From positions 1-13,388 of the forward strand of contig CAKOKF010000024.1 of assembly GCA_934090775.1 (NCBI GenBank): a stretch of DNA of 13,388 nt. Reading direction: 5' to 3'. The position numbers and the translations under genes were made by a program. Every line of letters starts with the position of its first letter. The first letter of the stretch is position 1. The notes under the pieces were generated by a model. The model was not told the origin of the DNA and searched no databases. It was given only the letters and a program-made list of their open reading frames with translations. Positions 6,131 through 13,388 of this stretch are shown in pieces. The DNA comes from an uncultured Bacilli bacterium. Lineage in GTDB: Bacteria; Bacillota_I; Bacilli_A; RF39; UBA660.

Positions 6131-8824
6131 ATGGATAATAATAATGCAAACAATGGCAATCAAAATGAGACAAGTGATGTTGAAAGACAAGAACAAGAAA
6201 ATTTAGATTCAAATAAAAAAATGGCTCAAACAGGCCTTAAAGGTGCAGCTACCGTTGCCGGTGCTTATCTAGGCGGAGCTGCTGGCGCAAAAATAGGAGC
6301 TAAAGCTGCAGACGTAATTAATAATACTCCAGTTGGTAATGCCATAACAAATGCGGCAGCTCAGGCTGGAAATATTGCAAATAAAATGTCCCCAACTGGC
6401 AAGACAAATCAAGCACTAACTAATGCTGCTGTTAATAGCGGTGCTGTTGATCTAGCTGATAAAGGAATAAACGCTGCCGCTAATAATGGATTAGGAAAAA
6501 ATCCAACGGCAAATTCTCAAACACCAAAAACTAAAGGCCCATCAAATCAATCAGGAATAAATCAAGATACTAATCCGTCACAAAACTCTAATAACTTACA
6601 TTTTCCAAATCAAAATTCAAAAATCTTAGGTAAAGATCAAAGGCCATCATTTCAAAAAAATCCTTCTAGAAATAAACAAAGTGAACTATCCAAAAAACAT
6701 AGTAAACATGCTGATGGTTCAAATGATGATACTAAAGAAAATTCTGATCAAAAAGATAATCCTTTAAAAGGATTAAATCCATTAAAAAAGAATAACTTGT
6801 TTCCAAACAAAAGCAAAAATTCAAGTAATGAAGAGCCAGAAACGGAAGCCGAAGCTGCCAAAAAAGATTTAAAACAATTTGGTAATATTTTGAAATTAGC
6901 GGGTGGGATAATCACCGGAATTATGGCCACACTTGGTGCAATTGGCGCTTTTATCATCACTCATATTGTTTTGATTTCGATAATATTAGTAATAGCGGTT
7001 GTTGTAATATTTATTTCAGGTGTAATAGCAATGGTATCATCATTTTTTCAATATGGAAAAGAGGACGATGGAACCGTATGTTATACAACCCCAAGTTGTA
7101 ATCAAATTGTTATAAAAAGTGAAGAAGGAGATAAAACATATTCGTTAGAAGATTATATTGCAGGTGCTATAGTTAATTATTATGATCATGATAACTATGC
7201 TGTTGCAGATACAGATGTAGATCAAAACTTATTAAAAGCTTTTAGTGTAATTATTCATTCGGATGTTGCAGCATATTCTAATTATGATAGTAAAACAGAA
7301 ACATGTACCATAAATGATAATTCGAAATTCCAAAAAATTTATACCTTAAATAAAGAAGAACAAAATGATGAAGAAGATGACGATTCAGAAAATACAAATG
7401 AGACTCCAAGTGACGAAACAACAAAACAGGAAACAGAAGATACTGAAAAAGCAAAAAAAGATAAGTATTACGCTCAAGCAAAGGTTGCTGCCGAAAGTGT
7501 TTTGACAGAAGTTGTTGATATATATACACAAAGAATTGATATATTTTACGATGGTTATGTAAATATCATTAATACAGCTTATAATACCGCTGGCGATTAT
7601 AAATCAATTATAAGAGAATATATAAAAAATAGTCCGGATTACGAAGTTGTAAAAGATGATAATTTGACAACTGGTACTATTAATGATGAAAATACTATAG
7701 ATGATAATAATGGCGAAGCAATAGGTATTTATCCAGTGTGTGATTTTAATAAATCAAATTCTGAAAATAATATTATTTCCTATTCAAATGATATATGTTC
7801 AACTGTACACATTAACAGTGGCAGTAACGCCGGCGATTATACCATTGATAAATTTATTGAAGGTGTAGTATATAACGAAGCTGGTGGCTGGTCTAACTCT
7901 CTAGATACATTAAAAGCTCACGCTGTAGCAGCCAGAACTTATCTTGTCAATCGTGGAAGAGTAGAAAATGGCACGTGCTATATTGATACTGGAACTAATA
8001 CAATGGGTTATACTAATAAAACAAATGATGCTGTTACTCAAGCTGTAATAGAAACATCTGGCGAATATATTATGGTAAATGGTCAAATATCTAAAGAAGC
8101 AGAGTGGGATGCGCTTTGTATAACTAATCCAGATACAACAGATTCTAACTATATAATATGTCAAAAAAATCAACAAATATCTAAAAAATGGATAGATGAG
8201 GATGTTACATTATATGGAACTATAAGTTGGTACAATGAGCATAGTCATGGTCGTGGTATGAGTCAATATGGTGCCTATTATATGGCTACAGTTCAAAATA
8301 AAAATTATAAAGATATTATTAAATATTACTACGATGCCGATGTTGGAACTGTAATTACTCAATCTAAAGAAGGATTTGTAATGCCAATAAATACTTTTAG
8401 TAAAATTACCGGTGAGACAACTGGCCGTTGTGGTAGTGGCAAAGCGCATAAGGGTATTGACTTTGCCGCCGCAATAGGAACTCCTATATACGCTGCTCAT
8501 GATGGCATTGTTACAAGAGTATATGACAATAGTAAAAACTGCTATCCAAATTGTAGTTCGAGTGATGGTGTAGGTATTGGTTTTAGGATAGACCATCAAG
8601 ATGGAACATACAGTATGTATATGCATATGAGCCAAAGAGCTGACTTACATGAAGGGGATACAGTTAAAGCTGGTCAACTAATTGGTTACGTTGGTAACAG
8701 TGGTAGTTCAACTGGACCACACTTACATTTTGGGATACTCGATGCTACTACTGGAGCTGTCTTAAATCCTAGAAATTATTTGCCATTAGATGAGAAAGGA
8801 TATGGAAGATGCTACAATTATTAA
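6131..8824 (+). CDS. Membrane-anchored SpoIID-like/M23 bifunctional wall hydrolase of the secretion system
   Basis: The 897-residue product starts at an ATG with AAGGCGGTGA 5 nt upstream. Residues 1-250 are a polar, Asn/Gln/Ser-rich, presumably cytoplasmic region with an Ala/Gly-rich helix (about 33-120). A long hydrophobic stretch (254-303) anchors the protein. Outside are a degenerate SpoIID-like domain (about 336-484, interrupted by an acidic insert at 408-444), an intact SpoIID domain (about 569-741) with the expected Glu at E583, the LKAHAVAARTY helix and HGRGMSQYGA motif, and an M23 peptidase (about 763-885). In M23 the zinc ligands are H773, D777 and H866, and the catalytic histidines are H832 and H864. 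SpoIID cleaves glycan strands and M23 cleaves peptide bridges, so the protein can open peptidoglycan for the channel, the role of VirB1-like or muramidase/NlpC proteins in better-known systems. One transmembrane helix is needed for an outside C-terminus; the hydrophobic stretch is long enough for two, so topology is not settled. Confidence 0.85.
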   Translation: MDNNNANNGNQNETSDVERQEQENLDSNKKMAQTGLKGAATVAGAYLGGAAGAKIGAKAADVINNTPVGNAITNAAAQAGNIANKMSPTGKTNQALTNAAVNSGAVDLADKGINAAANNGLGKNPTANSQTPKTKGPSNQSGINQDTNPSQNSNNLHFPNQNSKILGKDQRPSFQKNPSRNKQSELSKKHSKHADGSNDDTKENSDQKDNPLKGLNPLKKNNLFPNKSKNSSNEEPETEAEAAKKDLKQFGNILKLAGGIITGIMATLGAIGAFIITHIVLISIILVIAVVVIFISGVIAMVSSFFQYGKEDDGTVCYTTPSCNQIVIKSEEGDKTYSLEDYIAGAIVNYYDHDNYAVADTDVDQNLLKAFSVIIHSDVAAYSNYDSKTETCTINDNSKFQKIYTLNKEEQNDEEDDDSENTNETPSDETTKQETEDTEKAKKDKYYAQAKVAAESVLTEVVDIYTQRIDIFYDGYVNIINTAYNTAGDYKSIIREYIKNSPDYEVVKDDNLTTGTINDENTIDDNNGEAIGIYPVCDFNKSNSENNIISYSNDICSTVHINSGSNAGDYTIDKFIEGVVYNEAGGWSNSLDTLKAHAVAARTYLVNRGRVENGTCYIDTGTNTMGYTNKTNDAVTQAVIETSGEYIMVNGQISKEAEWDALCITNPDTTDSNYIICQKNQQISKKWIDEDVTLYGTISWYNEHSHGRGMSQYGAYYMATVQNKNYKDIIKYYYDADVGTVITQSKEGFVMPINTFSKITGETTGRCGSGKAHKGIDFAAAIGTPIYAAHDGIVTRVYDNSKNCYPNCSSSDGVGIGFRIDHQDGTYSMYMHMSQRADLHEGDTVKAGQLIGYVGNSGSSTGPHLHFGILDATTGAVLNPRNYLPLDEKGYGRCYNY
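7136..8353 (+). repeat. Tandem SpoIID-like domains, first copy lacking catalytic Glu
   Basis: Copy 1 (7136 to about 7582) and copy 2 (7835 to about 8353) align over their diagnostic starts: YSLEDYIAGAIVNY against YTIDKFIEGVVYNE, then LLKAFSV against TLKAHAV. The active Glu of copy 2 (codon 7877-7879) falls opposite Tyr in copy 1 (codon 7178-7180). Copy 1 also lacks the HGxGMSQYGA motif. The duplication is visible only at protein level. Confidence 0.65.
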
Positions 8825-9534
8825 AAAAAAGCATTATTATATTAACTTTATTATTTTTAACTGGCTGCACGACAACATACACACTTACAATAGATAAAAA
8901 TAACATCAATGAAAAAATAGAAGTTGTTGATACAACCAGTTCTACTAGAACTGTCACTGATATAATGAATAATTATAAGAAAAAATTTCCTGTATATGAC
9001 ATTGAAGATGTAATAGATGAAGACGACTTATATCAAACTTATGACAATGCAACATATTATAACCAAACTTATAATATAAACGGCTCTGATTATCATTTAT
9101 ATTATGAATATACTTATCCAATAGATCAGTATATTGCTGCTAATTCAATTAATTATTCTTATGATTATAAAGATATTGTTTATCAAAATAACAAATTAAA
9201 GTTAGAAACTAGTAGTCCTAATAACTATTTAAAATATCGTAATATATTTACCGGTTTAACCGTTAATATAATCACAGATTATGTAGTAACAAATAATAAT
9301 GCAGATAATATTATTGGTAATAGATATATATGGTATTTCAACAAAGATAATAATTATGATAAAAGAATTAATTTTGAAGTAGACTTAACCAAAACTCAAA
9401 GTGAAGTAGATAAAGAAGAAGCAAAAAAAGAAAAAAAGAATAGTCTATTAATACCAGTCTTAATTGGGGCACTTCTAGCATACGTAATAATAATATTTAT
9501 TATAGTAACTAAGAAAAGAAAGAATGAAGGGTAA
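8809..9534 (+). CDS. Lipoprotein with C-terminal transmembrane helix (paralogue A)
   Basis: The 241-residue product has a lipoprotein signal peptide with lipobox LTGC (lipidated Cys20), a Tyr/Asn/Asp-rich surface domain (about 21-195), a charged Lys/Glu helix (about 196-211), and a C-terminal transmembrane segment (about 212-233) followed by a basic KKRK tail. It would therefore be tethered at both ends to the outer face of the membrane. AGAAAGGA at 8792-8800 lies 8 nt before ATG 8809; the gene overlaps the hydrolase by 16 nt, indicating coupled translation. It is paralogous to the next gene. A segment pattern near residues 154-178 (ITDYVVTNNNAD then YIWYF) faintly recalls LppM/DUF3153-type lipoproteins, but I would not assign that family without a profile search. 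Function unknown; context suggests an envelope component of the secretion machine. Confidence 0.8.
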   Translation: MLQLLKKSIIILTLLFLTGCTTTYTLTIDKNNINEKIEVVDTTSSTRTVTDIMNNYKKKFPVYDIEDVIDEDDLYQTYDNATYYNQTYNINGSDYHLYYEYTYPIDQYIAANSINYSYDYKDIVYQNNKLKLETSSPNNYLKYRNIFTGLTVNIITDYVVTNNNADNIIGNRYIWYFNKDNNYDKRINFEVDLTKTQSEVDKEEAKKEKKNSLLIPVLIGALLAYVIIIFIIVTKKRKNEG

Positions 9535-9539
9535 ATTTA

Positions 9540-10298
9540 ATGAAAAACAAAATAAAATTAATTATTCTTATAATTCCATTAATCTTATTAAGTTCAGGCT
9601 GTACAGCAACATATACTTTAAACATAACAAAGGATACAATTGAAGAAAACTTTGATATAAAAGAAACTTTTGAACAAACATATAAAAATGCTTATCTTAA
9701 TGAAAAAGGTAGCTTAGATGGATTTCAAAATAATCCTAATTATTTAAATAAATATGTTAAACAAATGCAGGAAAAATATCTAAATTATTATATAAATAAA
9801 GATAACTTTAATAGAGATAATTCCTTAAGAATAAATAGCTTATATGAGAATGGATATGTTTACTTTTTAACAAATAGTAAAGATTATAATCAAAAAAATA
9901 ACTCGTTAATTAATAATATAGTTAAAGATAGCTTGATAGTGAATGATAATAATATTATTGTCCATTTAGATAATATACCAAATTATTTAATAGAAAATTT
10001 GGATAACCTAAAAATAGTAATAACTACTGATTTAACGATTACTTCTAATAATGCTGATAGTGTTGAAGATAATAAATATACATGGAATTATGATAAAACT
10101 AATAATTTAAATAAGAGTATTTCTTTATATATTGAAAGACCAAAAGTAGAACAAAAAACCAAAAAAGATAATAACAAAAATAATACTAGTCATAAAAAAG
10201 ATAGTACAGCTTATACTTTAATTATACTTATAGGTTTATATTTAGCGATTATAATTGGTGTAATTAACATATTTAATAAAAAGAAAAAATTGTTCTAG
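9540..10298 (+). CDS. Lipoprotein with C-terminal transmembrane helix (paralogue B)
   Basis: The 252-residue product has a signal peptide with lipobox LSSGC (lipidated Cys21), an Asn/Lys/Tyr-rich external domain, a Lys/Asn-rich stalk (about 202-221), and a C-terminal transmembrane helix (about 225-245) with a KKKK tail. It shares with the upstream gene the segment after the Cys (GCTATYTLNITKDTIEENFDI against GCTTTYTLTIDKNNINEKIEV), the ITTDLTITSNNAD...YTW segment (161-182), and the overall layout. The middle (about 45-150) is unrelated by eye. GAAGGG at 9526-9531 lies 8 nt before ATG 9540, and only 5 nt separate the two genes, so they are cotranscribed. It matches no named family I recognise. 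A two-gene paralogous set kept together suggests heteromeric or sequential function, which is inference. Confidence 0.8.
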   Translation: MKNKIKLIILIIPLILLSSGCTATYTLNITKDTIEENFDIKETFEQTYKNAYLNEKGSLDGFQNNPNYLNKYVKQMQEKYLNYYINKDNFNRDNSLRINSLYENGYVYFLTNSKDYNQKNNSLINNIVKDSLIVNDNNIIVHLDNIPNYLIENLDNLKIVITTDLTITSNNADSVEDNKYTWNYDKTNNLNKSISLYIERPKVEQKTKKDNNKNNTSHKKDSTAYTLIILIGLYLAIIIGVINIFNKKKKLF

Positions 10299-10324
10299 TA
10301 GTATTCTAAGGATTATAGTATAAT
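10290..10324 (+). promoter_or_regulatory. Candidate promoter for the coupling-protein gene
   Basis: TTGTTC (10290-10295), 18 nt, then TATAGT (10314-10319), with a perfect TATAAT overlapping at 10319-10324 but lacking a -35 at proper distance. No hairpin terminator is seen after the lipoprotein gene, so read-through from upstream is also possible. Confidence 0.4.
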
Positions 10325-10337
10325 AAACATAGAAATT

Positions 10338-10342
10338 AGGTG
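10338..10342 (+). promoter_or_regulatory. RBS deciding the GTG start of the coupling protein
   Basis: AGGTG lies 6 nt before GTG 10349. The in-frame GTG at 10340 overlaps this site and TTG 10343 abuts it, so 10349 is the likeliest start, three codons downstream of the longest frame. Confidence 0.6.
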
Positions 10343-10348
10343 TTGCAA

Positions 10349-13036
10349 GTGAAATTTAGAATATCAAAAAAAGATTTAATTATTTTAGCATGCTTTTTAG
10401 TATTTTTACTTTATTTATGTGCCATAGGAGTAATGAACTTCGTAACCTTTGGCTCAACAGGAACACTTTGGGGATTAAACCCTTTTCCTGCTTTTTCAGG
10501 AGCTTATTTAGGTTTAACTTTATTACTTTATGTAGTTTGCGTAATTGTTATCTTTGCATCTGTTTCTTCCTATGTTTTTGAGAAAAAAGGTAAAAAAGGT
10601 ATTGGCCTTGTTGTCGAAGATAAAGTTGAAAGTGGTTACTCTTCATGGGCTAAAGATAAAGATATAAAAACTGATAGAGGTGTAGAAGAAGTAGATTATA
10701 CTGCTCCTACAGTTAAAGCAGCTGGTATACCTTTAATTTATGATACAAAAAAACATAAAGTTTGGGTAGATAATGGAGAATATCACACCGTAGTAATTGG
10801 AGCTTCTGGTTCTGGTAAATCACAATGTATTGTTAAACCATTAGTAAACTTACTTGCTAAAAAAGGCGAATCAATGATTATTACCGACCCTAAGGGTGAA
10901 CTTTATACATCTGCTGCTCACCGTTTAAAAGATCTAGGATATAATGTTATTGTTTTAAACTTTCGTGATCCATTAAATGGTAACGCTTGGAATCCTCTTA
11001 CATTACCTTATCAATATATGAAAATGGGTAATATGGATAAAGCTACTGAGTTATTGGATGATGTTGCTTTAAATATTCTTTATGATCCTAATAACAAAGG
11101 AGAACCCTTTTGGGAAAAGAGTGCCGCCGACTTCTTTTCAGGTTTAGCATTAGGACTTTTCCAAGATGCCAAAGAAGAAGAAATTAATATTAATTCTATT
11201 AGTTATATGTCAACTGTCGGTGAAGAACGTCTTGGACCTTCTAACTATACTAAAGAATATTTCACTATGAAGGGTGAATCTTCATCAGCCTATACATTTG
11301 CTGCCAATACTATTAATGCTCCAAGTGATACTAAAGGTGGTATCATGTCAACCTTTAGACAAAAGATAAGATTATTCGCTTCACGTGAAAACTTATCAGA
11401 AATGTTAGGACATAGTGATTTTAGTGTCTTGGACATTGGTCGTCAAAAAACAGCAGTATTCATTGTAATTCATGATGAAAAAACAACTTATCATGCTTTA
11501 GCAACTATCTTCATCAAACAAGCATATGAAACTTTAATTGATGTTGCTCAAAAAAATGGTGGGAAACTTCCTATTAGAACTAACTTTATTTTAGATGAGT
11601 TTGCCAATATGCCACCATTAAAAGATGTTGATTCTATGGTAACCGCGGCTCGAAGCCGTGATATGCGTTTTACCTTTATCATTCAAAACTTTGCTCAGTT
11701 AAATGATGTTTATGGTAAAGAAGTTGCCGAAGTAATTCGTGGTAACTGCGGTAATACTATTTATTTAATTTCCAGTGAGCTTGCGGCTTTAGAAGAAATT
11801 AGTAAAATGTGCGGTGAAGTTAAATCTAAAGAAAAGGATAAAACAGCATCAACACCATTAGTTACTGTAACCGATCTTCAAAAATTTAAAATGGGTGAAG
11901 CACTACTTATTAGAATGCGTAAAGGCCCATTTAAAACGAAATTACTGTTTGACAATGAAACAAGTTGGGGCTATCAAAAAATTGATGAACCATTCCCTCA
12001 AAGAGAAGCTAGACCAGTTCAATTATTTGATATAAAGGCATTTGTTAAAGAAAAGAAAAAAGAACAATCATTAAATAATCCCGATGCTAATAGTAATCCA
12101 TTTGGTGGCCCAAATATGTTTGATAATCCTTTTGGCAGTTCACCATTTGGAGCTTCTAGTCCATTTGGCGGTGGAAGTAATCCATTTGACGCTAAACCAT
12201 CATCAGCCAATTCAACTGGTGGCTTAGATTTGGATGCCATGTTGAAAGATATTGATAAAAAAATAGCTGAATTAGATGCTGAAGAAGCTCGTCAAAAAGA
12301 ATTAGAAAATAAAAATAAAGATCTTAAATCCATAGAAGAAAAGACGAAAGATGATGATATTAATACTACTCAAAATGATATTAGTGATTCTATAACTAAA
12401 GAAAATATAACCTTAAATGATAATGAGAATAAATTACAATCAAAAACTTTAGAACCTCTTAACATAGAAGAAACAAAAATTGATGATCCAATTATAGTAA
12501 ATAATGATATGCCTGAAATTCATAATCAAATAGACACCAAGGAAGATAACAATAAATTAAAAGATGATTTAAATATTAAAATTCCTGATTTAGATACTTT
12601 GTTAGCAAATTTAATGGACAATACACCAAAAACGACTGATCAAGAAGAGGATGAACATATTAAAGAAGCCGTTGTAGAACCGGTTAAAGAGGAAAAAGAA
12701 AAAACAGTTGAAAACCAACCTGCACCAGCGGAACCTTTAATAAACAAAGCAATTATCGAAGATGATATTATAGAAAAAGAACAACATCCAAAAGTTGTAC
12801 AAGGTAATTCTTTAAGAGATATGTTATATAATCCAGTTAATGCAAATATAGATTCTAAAAAACAAAATGAAAATAATAGATTTATATCTAAACTTAATAC
12901 AAGTGAAGAAAATGATTCTAGTAAACTAACTAGTAAAGAAGATAAACCAATTATAAATGTAAAACCCGAAGAAATAAAAAATGAATCTAATATTATATCG
13001 GATGATGAATTCTTTGATGACTTCTTTGGAGATTAA
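10349..13036 (+). CDS. virD4: VirD4/TraG-family type IV coupling protein with long disordered tail
   Basis: The product is 895 residues from GTG 10349. Two N-terminal transmembrane helices (about 10-33 and 50-76) precede the ATPase. Walker A is GASGSGKS at 151-158, followed by ITDPKGELY (178-186); Walker B is FILDE at 413-417, followed by FANMPPL; the FIIQN sensor-like motif is at 443-447. These identify the TraG/VirD4 coupling ATPase, which binds substrates and passes them to the channel. The conserved part ends near residue 565, as usual for Gram-positive family members. About 330 further residues are low-complexity: an NPFG/SPFG-rich segment (583-614), a short charged coiled coil (about 625-662), a long acidic Asn/Asp/Glu-rich stretch, and a terminal DDEFFDDFFGD. 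The tail may recruit substrates or adaptors. No relaxase gene lies in this window. Confidence 0.92.
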   Translation: MKFRISKKDLIILACFLVFLLYLCAIGVMNFVTFGSTGTLWGLNPFPAFSGAYLGLTLLLYVVCVIVIFASVSSYVFEKKGKKGIGLVVEDKVESGYSSWAKDKDIKTDRGVEEVDYTAPTVKAAGIPLIYDTKKHKVWVDNGEYHTVVIGASGSGKSQCIVKPLVNLLAKKGESMIITDPKGELYTSAAHRLKDLGYNVIVLNFRDPLNGNAWNPLTLPYQYMKMGNMDKATELLDDVALNILYDPNNKGEPFWEKSAADFFSGLALGLFQDAKEEEININSISYMSTVGEERLGPSNYTKEYFTMKGESSSAYTFAANTINAPSDTKGGIMSTFRQKIRLFASRENLSEMLGHSDFSVLDIGRQKTAVFIVIHDEKTTYHALATIFIKQAYETLIDVAQKNGGKLPIRTNFILDEFANMPPLKDVDSMVTAARSRDMRFTFIIQNFAQLNDVYGKEVAEVIRGNCGNTIYLISSELAALEEISKMCGEVKSKEKDKTASTPLVTVTDLQKFKMGEALLIRMRKGPFKTKLLFDNETSWGYQKIDEPFPQREARPVQLFDIKAFVKEKKKEQSLNNPDANSNPFGGPNMFDNPFGSSPFGASSPFGGGSNPFDAKPSSANSTGGLDLDAMLKDIDKKIAELDAEEARQKELENKNKDLKSIEEKTKDDDINTTQNDISDSITKENITLNDNENKLQSKTLEPLNIEETKIDDPIIVNNDMPEIHNQIDTKEDNNKLKDDLNIKIPDLDTLLANLMDNTPKTTDQEEDEHIKEAVVEPVKEEKEKTVENQPAPAEPLINKAIIEDDIIEKEQHPKVVQGNSLRDMLYNPVNANIDSKKQNENNRFISKLNTSEENDSSKLTSKEDKPIINVKPEEIKNESNIISDDEFFDDFFGD
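12095..12190 (+). repeat. NPFG/SPFG peptide repeats in coupling-protein tail
   Basis: Five imperfect units (NPFG, NPFG, SPFG, SPFG, NPFD) separated by Gly/Ser/Asn-rich spacers. At DNA level the units share CCATTTGG or CCTTTTGG cores with varied wobble bases, so the repeat is not a very recent duplication. Confidence 0.7.
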
Positions 13037-13054
13037 AAAACTATCCTAAAAAAT

Positions 13055-13089
13055 ACTCCTTCATAAAATATAACGAAAGGAGTTTTTTT
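13055..13089 (+). terminator. Hairpin with T-run whose 3' arm contains the next gene's RBS
   Basis: ACTCCTT (13055-13061) pairs with AAGGAGT (13077-13083) across a 15-nt AT-rich loop, followed immediately by a T-run (13083-13089). It fits an intrinsic terminator for the coupling-protein gene. AAAGGAG (13076-13082) in the 3' arm is also the RBS for ATG 13090, 7 nt away, so the hairpin could hide it on read-through transcripts. Confidence 0.6.
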
Positions 13090-13344
13090 ATGCAAGTCAT
13101 TAATATAAAAGAGTATAATCCTACTTTAGGTCCTTTAATTGATGTTGAAGATGCTAGTATTTATAAAATAAAACATGTAGAAGGCGCTATTAATATACCT
13201 TTTATGGAATTATCTTATAATTTTCAAAATTTATTAGATAAAAATAAACATTATTATATTTATTGTAATGCTGGAAATAAGAGTAGAAGAATAGCAGCGA
13301 TCTTAGAAATTTATGGGTATAAAGTAACCCAAGTGTTACTTTAA
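13090..13344 (+). CDS. Small rhodanese-like domain protein
   Basis: The 84-residue product has the rhodanese core: LIDVED (16-21, usually DVR), a KHVEGAINIPF motif (28-38), and an active-site loop CNAGNKS with Cys59. Single-domain rhodaneses transfer sulfane sulfur through a persulfide on this Cys and act in sulfur trafficking or thiol repair in the cytoplasm. At 84 residues it is shorter than the usual 95-110 and stops just after the last strand (GYKVTQVLL), before the common terminal GG-containing turn and helix; the stop is TAA and no in-frame continuation is seen. The active loop has Lys where many members have Arg. It is not a known type IV secretion component and probably belongs to the neighbouring chromosomal region. 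Confidence 0.8.
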   Translation: MQVINIKEYNPTLGPLIDVEDASIYKIKHVEGAINIPFMELSYNFQNLLDKNKHYYIYCNAGNKSRRIAAILEIYGYKVTQVLL

Positions 13345-13388
13345 TATCTATTTTTTATCCTTTTCTAAAATTTACAAATTATAAATTT

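Noticed and set aside
8210..8635. Open antisense frame of about 140 codons across the SpoIID/M23 region
   Set aside because: It lies wholly opposite a gene with recognisable catalytic motifs, its product is rich in Thr/Ile from complementing AT-rich codons, and it shows no RBS or domain.
12095..12190. CRISPR-like or DNA-level tandem repeat in the coupling-protein gene
   Set aside because: The repetition is of short peptides in frame with varied codons; there are no uniform repeats and spacers.
12019..12240. Antisense frame with Pro/Leu/Gly-rich product
   Set aside because: It is the complement of the PFG-repeat coding region; its regularity comes from the sense-strand repeat.
13340..13388. 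Possible terminator or repeat at the right edge (AAATTTACAAATTATAAATTT)
   Set aside because: Only AT-rich sequence with weak self-complementarity; no GC-containing stem and too close to the window end to judge.

Overview
The window is AT-rich DNA from a low-GC Gram-positive bacterium, most likely an uncultured gut-type member of the Bacilli or a relative near the Mollicutes. The evidence is AGA-dominated Arg codons, strong AGGAGG-type ribosome binding sites, two lipoboxes, and wall hydrolases that presuppose peptidoglycan. TGG encodes Trp and TGA is used as a stop (positions 1070-1072), so this is not the Mycoplasma code. The lineage is inference; no marker gene is present. All genes lie on the + strand.

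The window holds most of a Gram-positive type IV secretion (conjugation-type) locus in three apparent transcription units. Unit 1 (start of window to about 6088) has an ectodomain protein ending in a VirB2/TrbC-like two-helix pilin segment (5' end missing), a VirB6/TrbL-like channel protein with a large C-terminal extension, a PrgI-family (VirB3-like) protein, and a VirB4 ATPase divided into two overlapping genes. An intrinsic terminator abuts the VirB4 stop. Unit 2 (about 6094-10298) has a membrane-anchored wall hydrolase combining SpoIID-type and M23 domains, followed by two paralogous lipoproteins that also carry a C-terminal membrane helix. Unit 3 (about 10314-13036) is a VirD4/TraG coupling ATPase with a long disordered tail. 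A small rhodanese-like gene follows behind a hairpin and probably marks the edge of the locus.

Inferred working model: VirB4 (two subunits) and VirD4 supply energy and substrate selection, VirB6 and PrgI form the inner-membrane channel, the pilin-like protein and lipoproteins form the surface part, and the hydrolase opens the wall. No relaxase, integrase, replication gene, oriT, VirB8-like or VirB5-like gene is visible, so DNA transfer, protein secretion and a domesticated role cannot be told apart from this window.

The most unusual points are a tandem SpoIID arrangement whose first copy has lost the catalytic Glu, fused to M23; a pilin-like hairpin at the end of a protein with two repeated two-cysteine modules; the clean split of VirB4; and the doubly anchored lipoprotein pair.
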